Shown in pieces: positions 48,695 through 57,667 of a stretch of DNA of 59,616 nt. Made by a program: the position numbers and the translations under genes. Positions within the stretch are counted from its first letter, which is position 1; every line of letters begins with the position of its first letter. The stretch is from Chloroflexota bacterium (GTDB lineage: Bacteria; Chloroflexota; Dehalococcoidia; UBA6926), in the NCBI GenBank assembly GCA_026713485.1, contig JAPOOK010000061.1, positions 1 to 59,616 on the forward strand, read 5' to 3'. Under the pieces are notes generated by a model, which searched no databases, was not told the DNA's origin, and saw nothing but the letters and a program-made list of their open reading frames with translations.

Positions 48695-51184
48695 ATGTAT
48701 ACGGCGCTAGGCAGTTTTAGTCGGCTTGTGACCGCGCGGCCATGGATAACCATCGCCCTGCTTCTCCTTGTGACGGTGGCGCTGGCCTACGGCGCGGGTT
48801 TCCGCGCACCGCCGACAGAAGGCGCCAGCCTCGCATTCCTCCCGCCGGATCACCCGCTCGTCCAGGCGTCGGAAGACGTCGAAGAGCATTTCGGAGACTC
48901 GGGTGAAGTTCTTGCCGGCACACTAATCTTCCGTGGCGAGACGCTCACACCCGACAGCCTGGCCCAAATGGACGCTCTTGCCAGCGACATCGCAAGCGAT
49001 CCACTCGTCCGTGACGTCCTGACTCCTACGGATTCGATAATCGTTCCGTCTTCATTTGTAAAAGCCGTCCTGCAAGTTGATGACCTTGGGGCAGTAACGC
49101 AAGCGCAGATTGATGCCGCCCGCGACGTTCCCGGGATCGGGGAGGCTCTCTCCGCGATGACCGGAGTGGATAGGGATGGCACGGAGATTGCCATCGGGAA
49201 TATTCGGCTCATCAACACGGCGGACGACAGCGCCTCCATAGCCGAATTTCGGATAGACGAACTGGCAAATGAGTCGGAAGGTCCATTTGGTATTAGCTTC
49301 CTTTCACCGGCGATCATCCAGGAAGAGTATGAGAAGGCAACGGAAGAAGGGATGGCGCCGCTAATCCTCCTGGCGTTGGTGCTTATCCCGGCACTGATCT
49401 TTGTCTTTACCCGCTCAATAGCAGACACGTTCCTGTCACTGACGGGGCTTGTCCTGTCCATCACATGGGTCGTGGGCGCGGAGGGATGGCTTGGGCCTGA
49501 ATCGCCACTACCGGAAGCACTGCGGATCATTGGCCCGCCCAGCTCGCTTACTACTCTTATCCCCGTCATCATCATCAGCCTCACCGTGGACTATGCCCTG
49601 CAGACAATCTCGCATTACAGGGAGCAGCGCCTCGAGGGATTGCCGGTTCGCGAGGCTGTCCGGGCCGGTATGCGGAATGTGACGATTCCCCTCACGCTGG
49701 CCGCGGTGACGACGATGGCGGGCATGTTGGCTTCGCTCTTCTCGCCAATTGCGGTGATCGGGGACTTTGGCGTCGTTGCCGCCTTGGGGGTCGGCTTGAG
49801 CCTGATCGTCATGCTGACCTTGATTCCGGCTGGACGAACAATCATCGACCGGCGCCGCGAATCACGAGGCAGCTTGCCACCGACGCGCGCAATATCGAAC
49901 GCGGTACCGGGCGTATCACGGATAGCGGAAATTCTGGGCAGGGAAGTTACCCGGCGGCCCGCTCCGTATATCGTCGGCGTCCTTGCCGTAACGGTCGTGA
50001 TGGGGTACTTCGCGACAGGACTGAAATCGGAATTCAGCATACGGGACGTCCTGCCTAATGACGGCTCAGTTCTTGAGAACCTTGAGACCCTCGACGCGGC
50101 AGTCGGCGGCTCGACAGAGTTGGCCAGTCTACTAGTGACGGCGGAGATAACGGACAGTCGTACGCTCCTGAATCTTCATGATCTGACAAACCCGTTCGAC
50201 GATGAACGTACACGCCCATCGTCAGCGGCGGAACCTGTACAGAAATCGTTTGAAGACATCGTGCATGATTGGACTAACGACAGCGGTGAACCAGACGACA
50301 AGTACGACGCGGAGTTGGCGGCGCTCTTTGAGCGAGCATCCCCCGGCGTAGAACTTGATCCTGTGCTAATGCAGGAGTTCGTTGATGAACTGCTGATCAG
50401 GGAACCTGAGCTCTCGCAATTCATCGTCAACAATCCTGACGGGATGGATCTGTTGCTGCTCCAATTCCTGGTGTTCAATGAAGACCAACCGCGATTGGGC
50501 AGGCTCCAGGGGGAACTTGAGGAACTCTGGCTCGGCGAAGACGACAATATCATTGTGACGTCCCTGGCCATCGTTTCAGTGGCGGTCGGTGATCAGATAA
50601 CAAGTCGCCAGACGGAGGCGATCGGTACGACCGCTGCGGTGGCAGTGACCATCCTGGCGATCTTCTTCTGGCTCACACTGCGCCAGCCTGCGCTTGCAGT
50701 CATCGCGGTGGGGCCGATCGTGCTGGTTCTTATCTGCGTGCTGGGCACAATGAGGCTGCTGGATATCCCCTACTCGCTCATCACATCCATCATCACTGCG
50801 TTATCAATCGGTATTGGCGTGGATTACACGATCCACATCATTCACCGCTATCGCGAGGAGTATTCCCACCTGCGCAACCCGGAACAGGCAGCGATTCGCA
50901 CCTTGTCGACAACAGGTTCAGCGCTATTGGGTTCCGCGATGACCACCGGCATGGGATTCGGTGTGCTGATAGCCGCGCCACTTACTGCGTCACAGCAGTT
51001 TGGCATTACTGCGACGATCACAATTGTCTATTCGCTGATCGTATCGGTTCTGCTGGTGCTGCCGGCAATGGTGGTCTGGGGCGCCTATCAGAACGTGCGG
51101 CTTCGATCAACGGCGCAGCGATGGGCGGAGGAACTGGATCTGGAAATCGATGCGGTGCATCGACGCCACGAAGCCGAGGCCTAG
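48695..51184 (+). CDS. MMPL/RND-superfamily transporter (HAE3-type)
   Basis: An 829-residue RND-superfamily membrane protein with two homologous halves. Each has one N-terminal span, a large outside domain and a five-span bundle (LLALVLIPALIFVF to LIVMLTLIPAG; TTAAVAVTILAIFFWLTL to VLLVLPAMVVWG). The halves share ITALSIGIGVDYTIHIIHRYRE and SLTVDYALQTISHYRE, the usual proton-relay region. The N-terminal PPTEGASLAFLPPDHPLVQ is typical of HAE3/MMPL proteins, which export lipids and hopanoids. GGGGAGGGGG precedes the start. Its stop shares a CTAG with the P450 gene on the other strand. Confidence 0.85.
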   Translation: MYTALGSFSRLVTARPWITIALLLLVTVALAYGAGFRAPPTEGASLAFLPPDHPLVQASEDVEEHFGDSGEVLAGTLIFRGETLTPDSLAQMDALASDIASDPLVRDVLTPTDSIIVPSSFVKAVLQVDDLGAVTQAQIDAARDVPGIGEALSAMTGVDRDGTEIAIGNIRLINTADDSASIAEFRIDELANESEGPFGISFLSPAIIQEEYEKATEEGMAPLILLALVLIPALIFVFTRSIADTFLSLTGLVLSITWVVGAEGWLGPESPLPEALRIIGPPSSLTTLIPVIIISLTVDYALQTISHYREQRLEGLPVREAVRAGMRNVTIPLTLAAVTTMAGMLASLFSPIAVIGDFGVVAALGVGLSLIVMLTLIPAGRTIIDRRRESRGSLPPTRAISNAVPGVSRIAEILGREVTRRPAPYIVGVLAVTVVMGYFATGLKSEFSIRDVLPNDGSVLENLETLDAAVGGSTELASLLVTAEITDSRTLLNLHDLTNPFDDERTRPSSAAEPVQKSFEDIVHDWTNDSGEPDDKYDAELAALFERASPGVELDPVLMQEFVDELLIREPELSQFIVNNPDGMDLLLLQFLVFNEDQPRLGRLQGELEELWLGEDDNIIVTSLAIVSVAVGDQITSRQTEAIGTTAAVAVTILAIFFWLTLRQPALAVIAVGPIVLVLICVLGTMRLLDIPYSLITSIITALSIGIGVDYTIHIIHRYREEYSHLRNPEQAAIRTLSTTGSALLGSAMTTGMGFGVLIAAPLTASQQFGITATITIVYSLIVSVLLVLPAMVVWGAYQNVRLRSTAQRWAEELDLEIDAVHRRHEAEA

Positions 51185-53205
51185 AGTTCGCGTCTCTCAG
51201 TCACCACAAGCTTGACCTTTTTGTGCGGTCTCAGTGACGGAAGCGCGGTGATCTTGAGGTTGTCCTTGAACTTCGCCGGGGAGACGTCAAAGGTGAAGTG
51301 GCGGGCAATCATGAGCAAGTTGACGGTGAGCTGCAACTCCATCTGGCGATTGCCGAGGCAGGTGTGTGTGCCCAGGCCAAAGGGGGCATAGCCGGGACTG
51401 TGGTGCTCATTGCGGGGCGCCTGGTAACGGTCGATATCGAATGTGTCGGCGTCCGGGAAGACATCGTCCATGTAATGCGCGGCGGTCTGCGCGATATGCA
51501 CCCGCGTTCCGATTGGCAGTTCAAATCCCTCAACAACACAGGTGTTCATCACGTTGCGAACAGACATGGGAACGATGGGATAGAGCCGCATGCATTCCAT
51601 GATGAATCGATGAGTGATGTCGACGGATTCCAGGGTGATGTCGTCTCCCTTGGGGTCACCATTCGCGAACAGCGCATCAGCCTCGCGCCGAACCTCGGCA
51701 TGGAGTTCCGGCTTAGCCGCCATGGCGTAGAGGCAGAAGCTCATCATATCGCCGAGATAAACGCTGGCAACCAGTGCCACGGTAAAAGCGAAGCGCAGAT
51801 TGGATTCCGGTATAAACTGCGGGTCGCTCGCATGGAGGCTGAGGTAGTCATCGACGAGGTCACGAGGTTGTCCCGCTCGTTGCGCCGGCGTATGCACACC
51901 CTGCACTCGCTCCAACAGCCGATCAACGAGTTTCGCTCGTCGTCTCATGCCCGGCGTCTTCAGCATAAACTTGGGCAAGACATTCATGACGTGAACGCTG
52001 AGTACCCTTTCCTTGTACGTGGCGAGATCACCAATGAGGTCCTGCGAATCGACGCCGACGAAGAACGGAGAGACTTGGGCGTTGATCATCATCCGGGACG
52101 TATTGCTTGCGGGAAGAGCGTCTCCCACCTTCCAGTTCGACATGAACGCCCGGGCATTGTCATAGACCATGTCCAATTGACCTTCAAGTCGAGTGCGGGA
52201 ATATGCGGGCTGCAGGGATTTCCGCAGGCGGAAGTGATCCGCGCCATCCAGGGAGGGGAGCACGCCTGCCGCCCCGTATTCTTTCTCAAAGTTATGGAAG
52301 TAGTCCCTGGCCCGCAGGTACATGCGCCCCTGCCGATGCGCCCACCTGTTTGTGGCGGATCCGGCCAGGAACACGAGGGGCTTCATGAATGGGGGCTTGA
52401 TCTGAAACACGGGGCCGTATGTCTCGGCCAGCGCGCCGAACAGCGCCGGAATGTTCCCGCTTCTCAGATGCTTGTTGAATAACAGCTTTCTCAGGGAAAC
52501 GGTCGGGATCTTCTTGGCCAGTCCTGACCGGCGCAGCAGAGGTCCGGCAAGGTTCTGAGAAACGGCCTCCGCTATGGATCGGCCGATGACGTCCATCCTG
52601 GAGATCTGTGTTATCCGCTCTTCCTCCTCTTCTTCGATGGGGAAGATGAAGCGAAACACGTCACACGTATTGACCAGGCAGATGAGAATGATATCTCTCG
52701 GCTCAGGAATCTCATCGCTGAAAATGACCCTGATGATTCGGTTCCTGACGAATTCAGCTGCCGTGTCCCTCCATTCGCCGCCGCCAAATTCGACGCCGCG
52801 CGATGTGCGGGCCATCGTCCAGAAATCGCCGTCATGGTGTTGAAGGATGCCAATCCTGACCAGACGGGCAAGGGTATCGTCGATGATGGTTTCTGCAAGC
52901 GGCGCGAGGCGTTCAATCCAGTATCTGGTGCTTCGCTGCTCAGATTCGGAGGCAATTTCGTCAAGAATGGTATCTAGCGCAATGTCATCCGTATCCGTCT
53001 TGTCGACGAGGATGAGCGACTCAAGGTCAGTATCAATGCGGCCCAAGAGAGACAGTTCCGCAATGGCCGCGCCAACGACAACACAGTTGAGGTTCCAGCC
53101 GGGCACCTGGTGGAAGTAGCCGTCCTCCTCATTGAGGAGGATCAGGATGAGTTCTTCCGGCAGGCTGAGAGTCTGTGTCTCCGCTCCGTCAGCAGCAACC
53201 GTCAT
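51181..53205 (-). CDS. GPP34 (GOLPH3)-cytochrome P450 fusion protein
   Basis: A 674-residue fusion. Residues about 12-210 form a GPP34 domain (SLPEELILILLNEEDGYFH, then WNLNCVVVGAAIAELSLLGRI, and LARLVRIGILQHHDG), the family of the eukaryotic Golgi phosphoinositide-binding protein GOLPH3/Vps74. By eye the Trp of the PI4P pocket is kept (PGWN), while a following Arg of GOLPH3 seems to be Ala. Residues about 255-670 are a P450: ExxR in MECMRLYP (Glu about 536), FDIDRYQAPRN, and the heme loop FGLGTHTCLG (Cys near 615). No membrane span is present. The start is ATG 53205 with CGGAG upstream. The FAD oxidoreductase gene lies 89 bases upstream. A membrane-tethered oxidase on a lipid or isoprenoid is inferred. 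Confidence 0.82.
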   Translation of the reverse strand: MTVAADGAETQTLSLPEELILILLNEEDGYFHQVPGWNLNCVVVGAAIAELSLLGRIDTDLESLILVDKTDTDDIALDTILDEIASESEQRSTRYWIERLAPLAETIIDDTLARLVRIGILQHHDGDFWTMARTSRGVEFGGGEWRDTAAEFVRNRIIRVIFSDEIPEPRDIILICLVNTCDVFRFIFPIEEEEEERITQISRMDVIGRSIAEAVSQNLAGPLLRRSGLAKKIPTVSLRKLLFNKHLRSGNIPALFGALAETYGPVFQIKPPFMKPLVFLAGSATNRWAHRQGRMYLRARDYFHNFEKEYGAAGVLPSLDGADHFRLRKSLQPAYSRTRLEGQLDMVYDNARAFMSNWKVGDALPASNTSRMMINAQVSPFFVGVDSQDLIGDLATYKERVLSVHVMNVLPKFMLKTPGMRRRAKLVDRLLERVQGVHTPAQRAGQPRDLVDDYLSLHASDPQFIPESNLRFAFTVALVASVYLGDMMSFCLYAMAAKPELHAEVRREADALFANGDPKGDDITLESVDITHRFIMECMRLYPIVPMSVRNVMNTCVVEGFELPIGTRVHIAQTAAHYMDDVFPDADTFDIDRYQAPRNEHHSPGYAPFGLGTHTCLGNRQMELQLTVNLLMIARHFTFDVSPAKFKDNLKITALPSLRPHKKVKLVVTERREL

Positions 53206-53294
53206 TGGCTATAGTCTCCGGCCATCATTGCGCCATACGCAGATAGAGTGCCACTTACCAGTATACGTTGGCGCATCTAGCTTCAACAAATGAG

Positions 53295-54698
53295 CTATAC
53301 GCTTTGAGCGCCGCGCCTGACCTTTCTGAATCGACGGCCGTACATGATGTTTCCGTAATAGTTGAACACCTGCCTCGCCTCTTCATCGTCGAAGGGATAG
53401 TCCGCGCCGAGCTGCCGCGCGGCAGCGAGCCCCGTGACAAAGCACGTTTCCTGGCTATTGACGAGTGTATGCGCGCCGCAGTGCCAGGTTCGTCTCTTGC
53501 CCTGGATGAAACGGAAAAGGCTCAAGAGCACGGCGATATGCCGCACGTCATGAATGATGTGCTGGAATGACAATCTCTTGACGATCTTTCCATCGTCAAT
53601 GGGGCTGACGGCGTTGTAGGTCACAAGGCAGGGTTTATCGGAGCCGGCCGCCCACGGCTGTTGGTTATGCATGATGTACGTGATCTGGTAGTTGTCCGGC
53701 CTGTCGCCGTACTGCTCGATGTAGTTGCTCCGCGTCTCCAGGGCCTTCATGTCATCGTCCGGCAGCACCGAGGAATCGGCGTGGACAACGGCGTCGCCGT
53801 GGAGCGAGGAATCGTAGCGGACAGACGAGAGGATGAACCGCTCAAGGCGCGTAGGTTCGTCGAGGATTGCCAGCGATTGATTCGCGTTGCAGGCGAGGAT
53901 GACATCATCGAACTCCTCACGGACGCCGTTCTCGTCCTCGATGACGACCCCGGCAGCCTGCCGATACACCTTTCGGACAGGACGATTCAGATAGATCTTG
54001 TCCCGGAACTCGAGGGACAGATTCTCGTAGATACGGCGGGTTCCCTGATCCCAGGTCTGCATGGTCGTCGCCCTCTCGATATCGAAGAACTCAAGGTATC
54101 GGGCGAAGAGAGACGCGGGCATGGCAAATACATCCGTCGCCATCAGGAAATTGACGAACATGGGCTTGAGGATCTTGTACTTGAAGTCATCGGAGAATCT
54201 GCCCAGCTTGAGCACCCGTCCCATGCTGATGTAGTTGTACGGGTTGAGGGCATTGAGGAGCCGGGAGCGGGAACGGGTCAACCGCCCAAAGCGGTGGAGA
54301 CGACGGAGCAGTCGTTGGAATTTCACTATATCGGACTGCAGTTCTCGCCGGAGATCGGAATCGAAGTCGTGCGCATAGATACCGTCTCCGTATTTCACGC
54401 TGTAACTGAAACGTGTTTCGAGCATATCTATGCCAAACCTCTGCATCAGGAGAAGCACATGCTGGTAAACGGACGGGATGAGGGCCGTGACGGAGATGTC
54501 AAACGGGACGGAGCTGCCGTCTTCCTGCGGCATATCGACTGTTACCGCATTGCCGCCAATCTGATCACGGGCTTCAAAGACTCGGAAATCAAACCTGTCC
54601 GTGTGATGGCTCAATCCCCACGCTGCGCCCAGGCCGGAGATGCCCGCCCCAACGATGGCGATGCGCCTTATCCCTGCCCTAGTCGCGCCGGATTCCAT
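53295..54698 (-). CDS. FAD-dependent oxidoreductase (amine-oxidase/desaturase-like fold)
   Basis: A 467-residue flavoprotein. The N-terminal FAD fold RRIAIVGAGISGLGAAWGL, the second motif VFEARDQIGGNAVTV and the central region YRQAAGVVIEDENGVREEFDDVILACNANQSLAILDEP (a GG-doublet protein) resemble the phytoene desaturase/amine oxidase class. The C-terminus (WHCGAHTLVNSQETCFVTGLAAARQLG) binds the isoalloxazine end. Members near fatty-acid or isoprenoid genes oxidise lipids. It precedes the GPP34-P450 gene on the same strand, so the two probably form an operon. Specific substrate unknown. Confidence 0.82.
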   Translation of the reverse strand: MESGATRAGIRRIAIVGAGISGLGAAWGLSHHTDRFDFRVFEARDQIGGNAVTVDMPQEDGSSVPFDISVTALIPSVYQHVLLLMQRFGIDMLETRFSYSVKYGDGIYAHDFDSDLRRELQSDIVKFQRLLRRLHRFGRLTRSRSRLLNALNPYNYISMGRVLKLGRFSDDFKYKILKPMFVNFLMATDVFAMPASLFARYLEFFDIERATTMQTWDQGTRRIYENLSLEFRDKIYLNRPVRKVYRQAAGVVIEDENGVREEFDDVILACNANQSLAILDEPTRLERFILSSVRYDSSLHGDAVVHADSSVLPDDDMKALETRSNYIEQYGDRPDNYQITYIMHNQQPWAAGSDKPCLVTYNAVSPIDDGKIVKRLSFQHIIHDVRHIAVLLSLFRFIQGKRRTWHCGAHTLVNSQETCFVTGLAAARQLGADYPFDDEEARQVFNYYGNIMYGRRFRKVRRGAQSV

Positions 54699-54967
54699 GG
54701 GGGATCCATATCCTCGTGGGGTAACTCGTGTGTCGGGCCGTTAGCGGGAGCGGGTCAGCGGCAGCAGCTCCGCCTTCTGCCGGGCAGAGAACCCATATGG
54801 GTTGGCGAGGCAGATGGTCTTTGGCATGTGTGAAGTTCTCCATATTAGGCGGCCGGTCTTGGGGAACCCAGGCTGGGGTCATGGTAGCGCAGGCCACAAG
54901 ATGACGTTGCCTATGGAATTCTATGGCACTACCTTTAGCCAGTCATAACACTCGATAAAGGATCGTG

Positions 54968-55606
54968 ATGGATATCGATTTTCAGGGGCATCTCAACGCC
55001 GTTGAGCGTTCCGTAGAGTACGTAGAGCGGGAGGGAAAGGCAGCTGCGGCAGTCACTCTTTCGCGCAGCTTTGAGGCGTCGGCGGAAGAGCTGTGGGATG
55101 CCGTGTCCAACGCGGAGCGAATCCCTCGTTGGTTTCTGCCCGTCAGCGGCGACCTCAAGACCGGTGGGCGATTCCAGCTGGAGGGGAACGCGGGCGGCGA
55201 GATTCTTGCCTGCGAGCCTGTATCGCGTTTCGCGGCGACGTGGGAGTTCGGCGGGGACGTCAGTTGGGTAGACGTGAGCGTCGAGAACCTTGAAGGTTCT
55301 GCCCGCCTGACACTTACCCACACCGCCCTGCTATCGCCTCACTGGGATGAGTACGGCGCGGGGGCGACGGGCGTCGGTTGGGAGATGGGTCTGATGGGCC
55401 TCGCCATTCATCTTGAGCATCCGGACGCGCCGCTGCCTGAGGAAGATGCGTTTACGGATACGCCGGAGGGCAAGGCGTTCATTGCGGACTGCAGCGCAGC
55501 GTGGGCTGCGGCATCCGTTAGCGCCGGAACGGACAGAGAGGCCGCATACGCCGCGGGCAGGAGTACGACGGCGTTCTACACGGGCGAGTCCGAGTCCGCG
55601 GAATAG
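54968..55606 (+). CDS. SRPBCC (AHSA1/START-like) ligand-binding protein
   Basis: A 212-residue SRPBCC-fold protein. AAAVTLSRSFEASAEELWDAVSNAERIPRWFLPVSG, DLKTGGRFQLEGNAGGEILACEPVSRFAATWEF and SWVDVSVENLEGSARLTLTHTA follow the AHSA1/Aha1-like domain order; AHSA1-type proteins bind hydrophobic ligands. An extra C-terminal segment (about 60 residues) beyond the fold is Ala/Thr-rich and acidic. The ATG at 54968 follows AAAGGA. It is divergent from the FAD oxidoreductase; a role in the same lipid pathway is only suggested by position. Confidence 0.8.
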   Translation: MDIDFQGHLNAVERSVEYVEREGKAAAAVTLSRSFEASAEELWDAVSNAERIPRWFLPVSGDLKTGGRFQLEGNAGGEILACEPVSRFAATWEFGGDVSWVDVSVENLEGSARLTLTHTALLSPHWDEYGAGATGVGWEMGLMGLAIHLEHPDAPLPEEDAFTDTPEGKAFIADCSAAWAAASVSAGTDREAAYAAGRSTTAFYTGESESAE

Positions 55607-55705
55607 CGGAATAAAGGTAAACAATCGGTCAGGGGCGCGAGGGGAGTCAGCCTTGTCTGCCGTTTCGCGGCTACATGACCGTCGCGTGTTGGCCGAGGTA
55701 ATCCT

Positions 55706-56404
55706 CTACGAAGTTGAGCGCGGGATCCACGCTCGAATGCGCTTGCCGTAGAACAGTTTGCCTGTCACGCTGGGCGATCGCGTAACGATCGAGAGCGCTC
55801 CCGCCGCCGACCACTTCGGGTCGCCGGGCCCGTTGGGGGACATATCCGTCCTCACCCATCCCGGATCCATCGCATTGACTGACACTTTGCCCTTCAATTC
55901 ATTGGCAGTTGCGAAGGTGAGGGCGTGCAGAGCCGCCTTGGACACGCCATAAGAGCCAGTTAATTCAGGTCCAAGGATGCCGGCGCTTGAGCCAACGTTG
56001 AGGATTCGTGGATCGCTAGACCGCAGGAGCAGCGGGAGGATGCGCTTGGTGCAGTAGTAGGGGCCGTGAAGGTTGACCTGCATCGTCGCCAGAAAGCTGT
56101 CGTCAGGCCCCTCGGTGAGACCCTGTTCGCTTTCATCAAGGACACCGGCGTTGTTCACGAGGATGTCGACTGCGCCCCATTCGCTCTCAGCCCACGACAC
56201 AACGCGATCAATTTCAGAGGGCACCGAGACGTCGGCGACAAGAGTAGTGAGCGCAGGAAGCTGCTCCTTTGCCCCTTGCAGCTTTGTGGAACTGCGGGAC
56301 ACCGCCAGCACCTGAGCGCCCTCAGCGAGGAATAGTTCCGAGATTCGATAGCCGATGCCGCGGCTGCCACCCGTTACGATGACCCGGCGTCCTTCCAACT
56401 GCAT
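55706..56404 (-). CDS. Short-chain dehydrogenase/reductase
   Basis: A 232-residue SDR. The NAD(P) motif TGGSRGIG, the NNAG stretch (VDILVNNAGVLDE), the catalytic Ser (NVGSSAGILG) and YxxxK (GSYGVSKAALHAL) are all present, then DPGWVRTDMSPNGP. The classical SDR order is complete. The ATG at 56404 with GGGGAG upstream is preferred; longer in-frame starts add 20 residues without family sequence. Substrate and direction cannot be deduced. It converges with the SRPBCC gene. Confidence 0.85.
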   Translation of the reverse strand: MQLEGRRVIVTGGSRGIGYRISELFLAEGAQVLAVSRSSTKLQGAKEQLPALTTLVADVSVPSEIDRVVSWAESEWGAVDILVNNAGVLDESEQGLTEGPDDSFLATMQVNLHGPYYCTKRILPLLLRSSDPRILNVGSSAGILGPELTGSYGVSKAALHALTFATANELKGKVSVNAMDPGWVRTDMSPNGPGDPKWSAAGALSIVTRSPSVTGKLFYGKRIRAWIPRSTS

Positions 56405-56543
56405 AGTCAACTCCCCATTCGTTATGTTTAGGCCATTGAACAGCGTCCGCGCATTGGGCGTCAAATAAGGGGCCGCCTGGAATTGTTGTCATGCTTAAAC
56501 TTAAGGTGTAGGCAGTACCGCACCCAACGCAGGTGAACCCCCA

Positions 56544-57665
56544 ATGAGCCAGTCAGACGTCGATCAGCGAATCCAGCAGTTGGTCTCGGAATTCAAGTTG
56601 CTGAGTCCATTCTTCGCGGGGTATCCAGTCAACCAGGACTTTGACTATTCATCGTTGTATCCATTGATGGCTTTCGCCGCCAACAATGTGGGCGATCCCT
56701 TCAGCTACTCACGCTATCAGGCAAACACACACGAGACTGAGCGTGAGGTCGTGCATATGGTCGCCGAGTTGATGAGACTGTCTCCGGACGACGCCTGGGG
56801 CAATGTCACTGCCGGCGGCACAGAGGGAAACATGTACGGCATCTATGTGGGGCGGGAGATGCTCAGAAACCCCATCGCCTACTTCTCACAGGACACCCAC
56901 TATTCCGTGCTGAAAATCCTGCACGTCCTGGGCATCCGCAACATCATGGTCCGCAGCCAGGAGAACGGCGAGATTGATTACGATGACCTGCGGGAGTCCA
57001 TGCGGATCCACAGGGACGCGCCGGCGCTCATTGTCGCTAACATCGGAACGACCATGAAAGGCGCGATCGACGATCTTGACAAGATCCGGGCAATCATCGA
57101 CGACCTGGCTTTGACCCGCACATATATCCACGCCGACGGCGCGTTTCACGGCATGATCCTCCCCTTCGTCGATGACCCCCAACCCTTTGGCTTTGACAGC
57201 GGGATCGATAGCATCGCCGTCTCAGGCCACAAGCTCATCGGCTCACCAATCCCATGCGGCGTTGTCGTGACAAGAAAGGAATACACCGCGCAAATCGGCC
57301 GAGCCATCGAGTATGTCGGCGCTCTGGACACAACATTGTTGGGCTCGCGCAACGCCATCACGCCCATGATTATCTGGTACGGGCTTAACAGGAACGGTCC
57401 GGACGGCATCAGGGAGATGGTGCGGCGGATGTTGGACAACGCGGAGTACGCGGTGCAGAAGTTCAACGACGCCGACATCCCCGCATGGCGCGGCGAGAAC
57501 AGCCCCATCGTCGTCTTCCCGCGTCCGTCGGACTATGTGCTGTTCATGTGGCAGCTCGCCCCCTACGGGGATATCGCCCATATCATCACGATGCCCCACG
57601 TCACCCGTGACATGATTGACAGAATCGTGCAGGACTGCCTGGAGTGGCCGGTGAAACAGGCGTAA
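56544..57665 (+). CDS. hdc: PLP-dependent histidine decarboxylase
   Basis: A 373-residue group II decarboxylase that closely follows the bacterial PLP-type histidine decarboxylase (Morganella type) in length and blocks. These are FAGYPVNQDFDYSSLYP, GDPFSYSRYQANTHETEREV, WGNVTAGGTEGNMYGIYVGRE, the SQDTHYSVLKI patch, VANIGTTMKGAIDDLDKIR, HADGAFHGMILPFVDD and the PLP-Lys230 in SGHKLIGSPIPCGVVV. It should convert histidine to histamine and CO2; other amino-acid specificities of related enzymes (such as MfnA) are less likely by these motifs. A gene for a double ACT protein starts 2 bases after the stop. Confidence 0.82.
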   Translation: MSQSDVDQRIQQLVSEFKLLSPFFAGYPVNQDFDYSSLYPLMAFAANNVGDPFSYSRYQANTHETEREVVHMVAELMRLSPDDAWGNVTAGGTEGNMYGIYVGREMLRNPIAYFSQDTHYSVLKILHVLGIRNIMVRSQENGEIDYDDLRESMRIHRDAPALIVANIGTTMKGAIDDLDKIRAIIDDLALTRTYIHADGAFHGMILPFVDDPQPFGFDSGIDSIAVSGHKLIGSPIPCGVVVTRKEYTAQIGRAIEYVGALDTTLLGSRNAITPMIIWYGLNRNGPDGIREMVRRMLDNAEYAVQKFNDADIPAWRGENSPIVVFPRPSDYVLFMWQLAPYGDIAHIITMPHVTRDMIDRIVQDCLEWPVKQA

Positions 57666-57667
57666 AC

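Noticed and set aside
51298-52482. 394-codon open frame on the + strand within the P450 gene
   Set aside because: It is antisense to the P450 domain with its intact ExxR and heme motifs; its translation has no domain.
53661-54833. 390-codon open frame on the + strand within the FAD oxidoreductase gene
   Set aside because: Antisense shadow; the opposite strand carries a complete FAD-binding protein.
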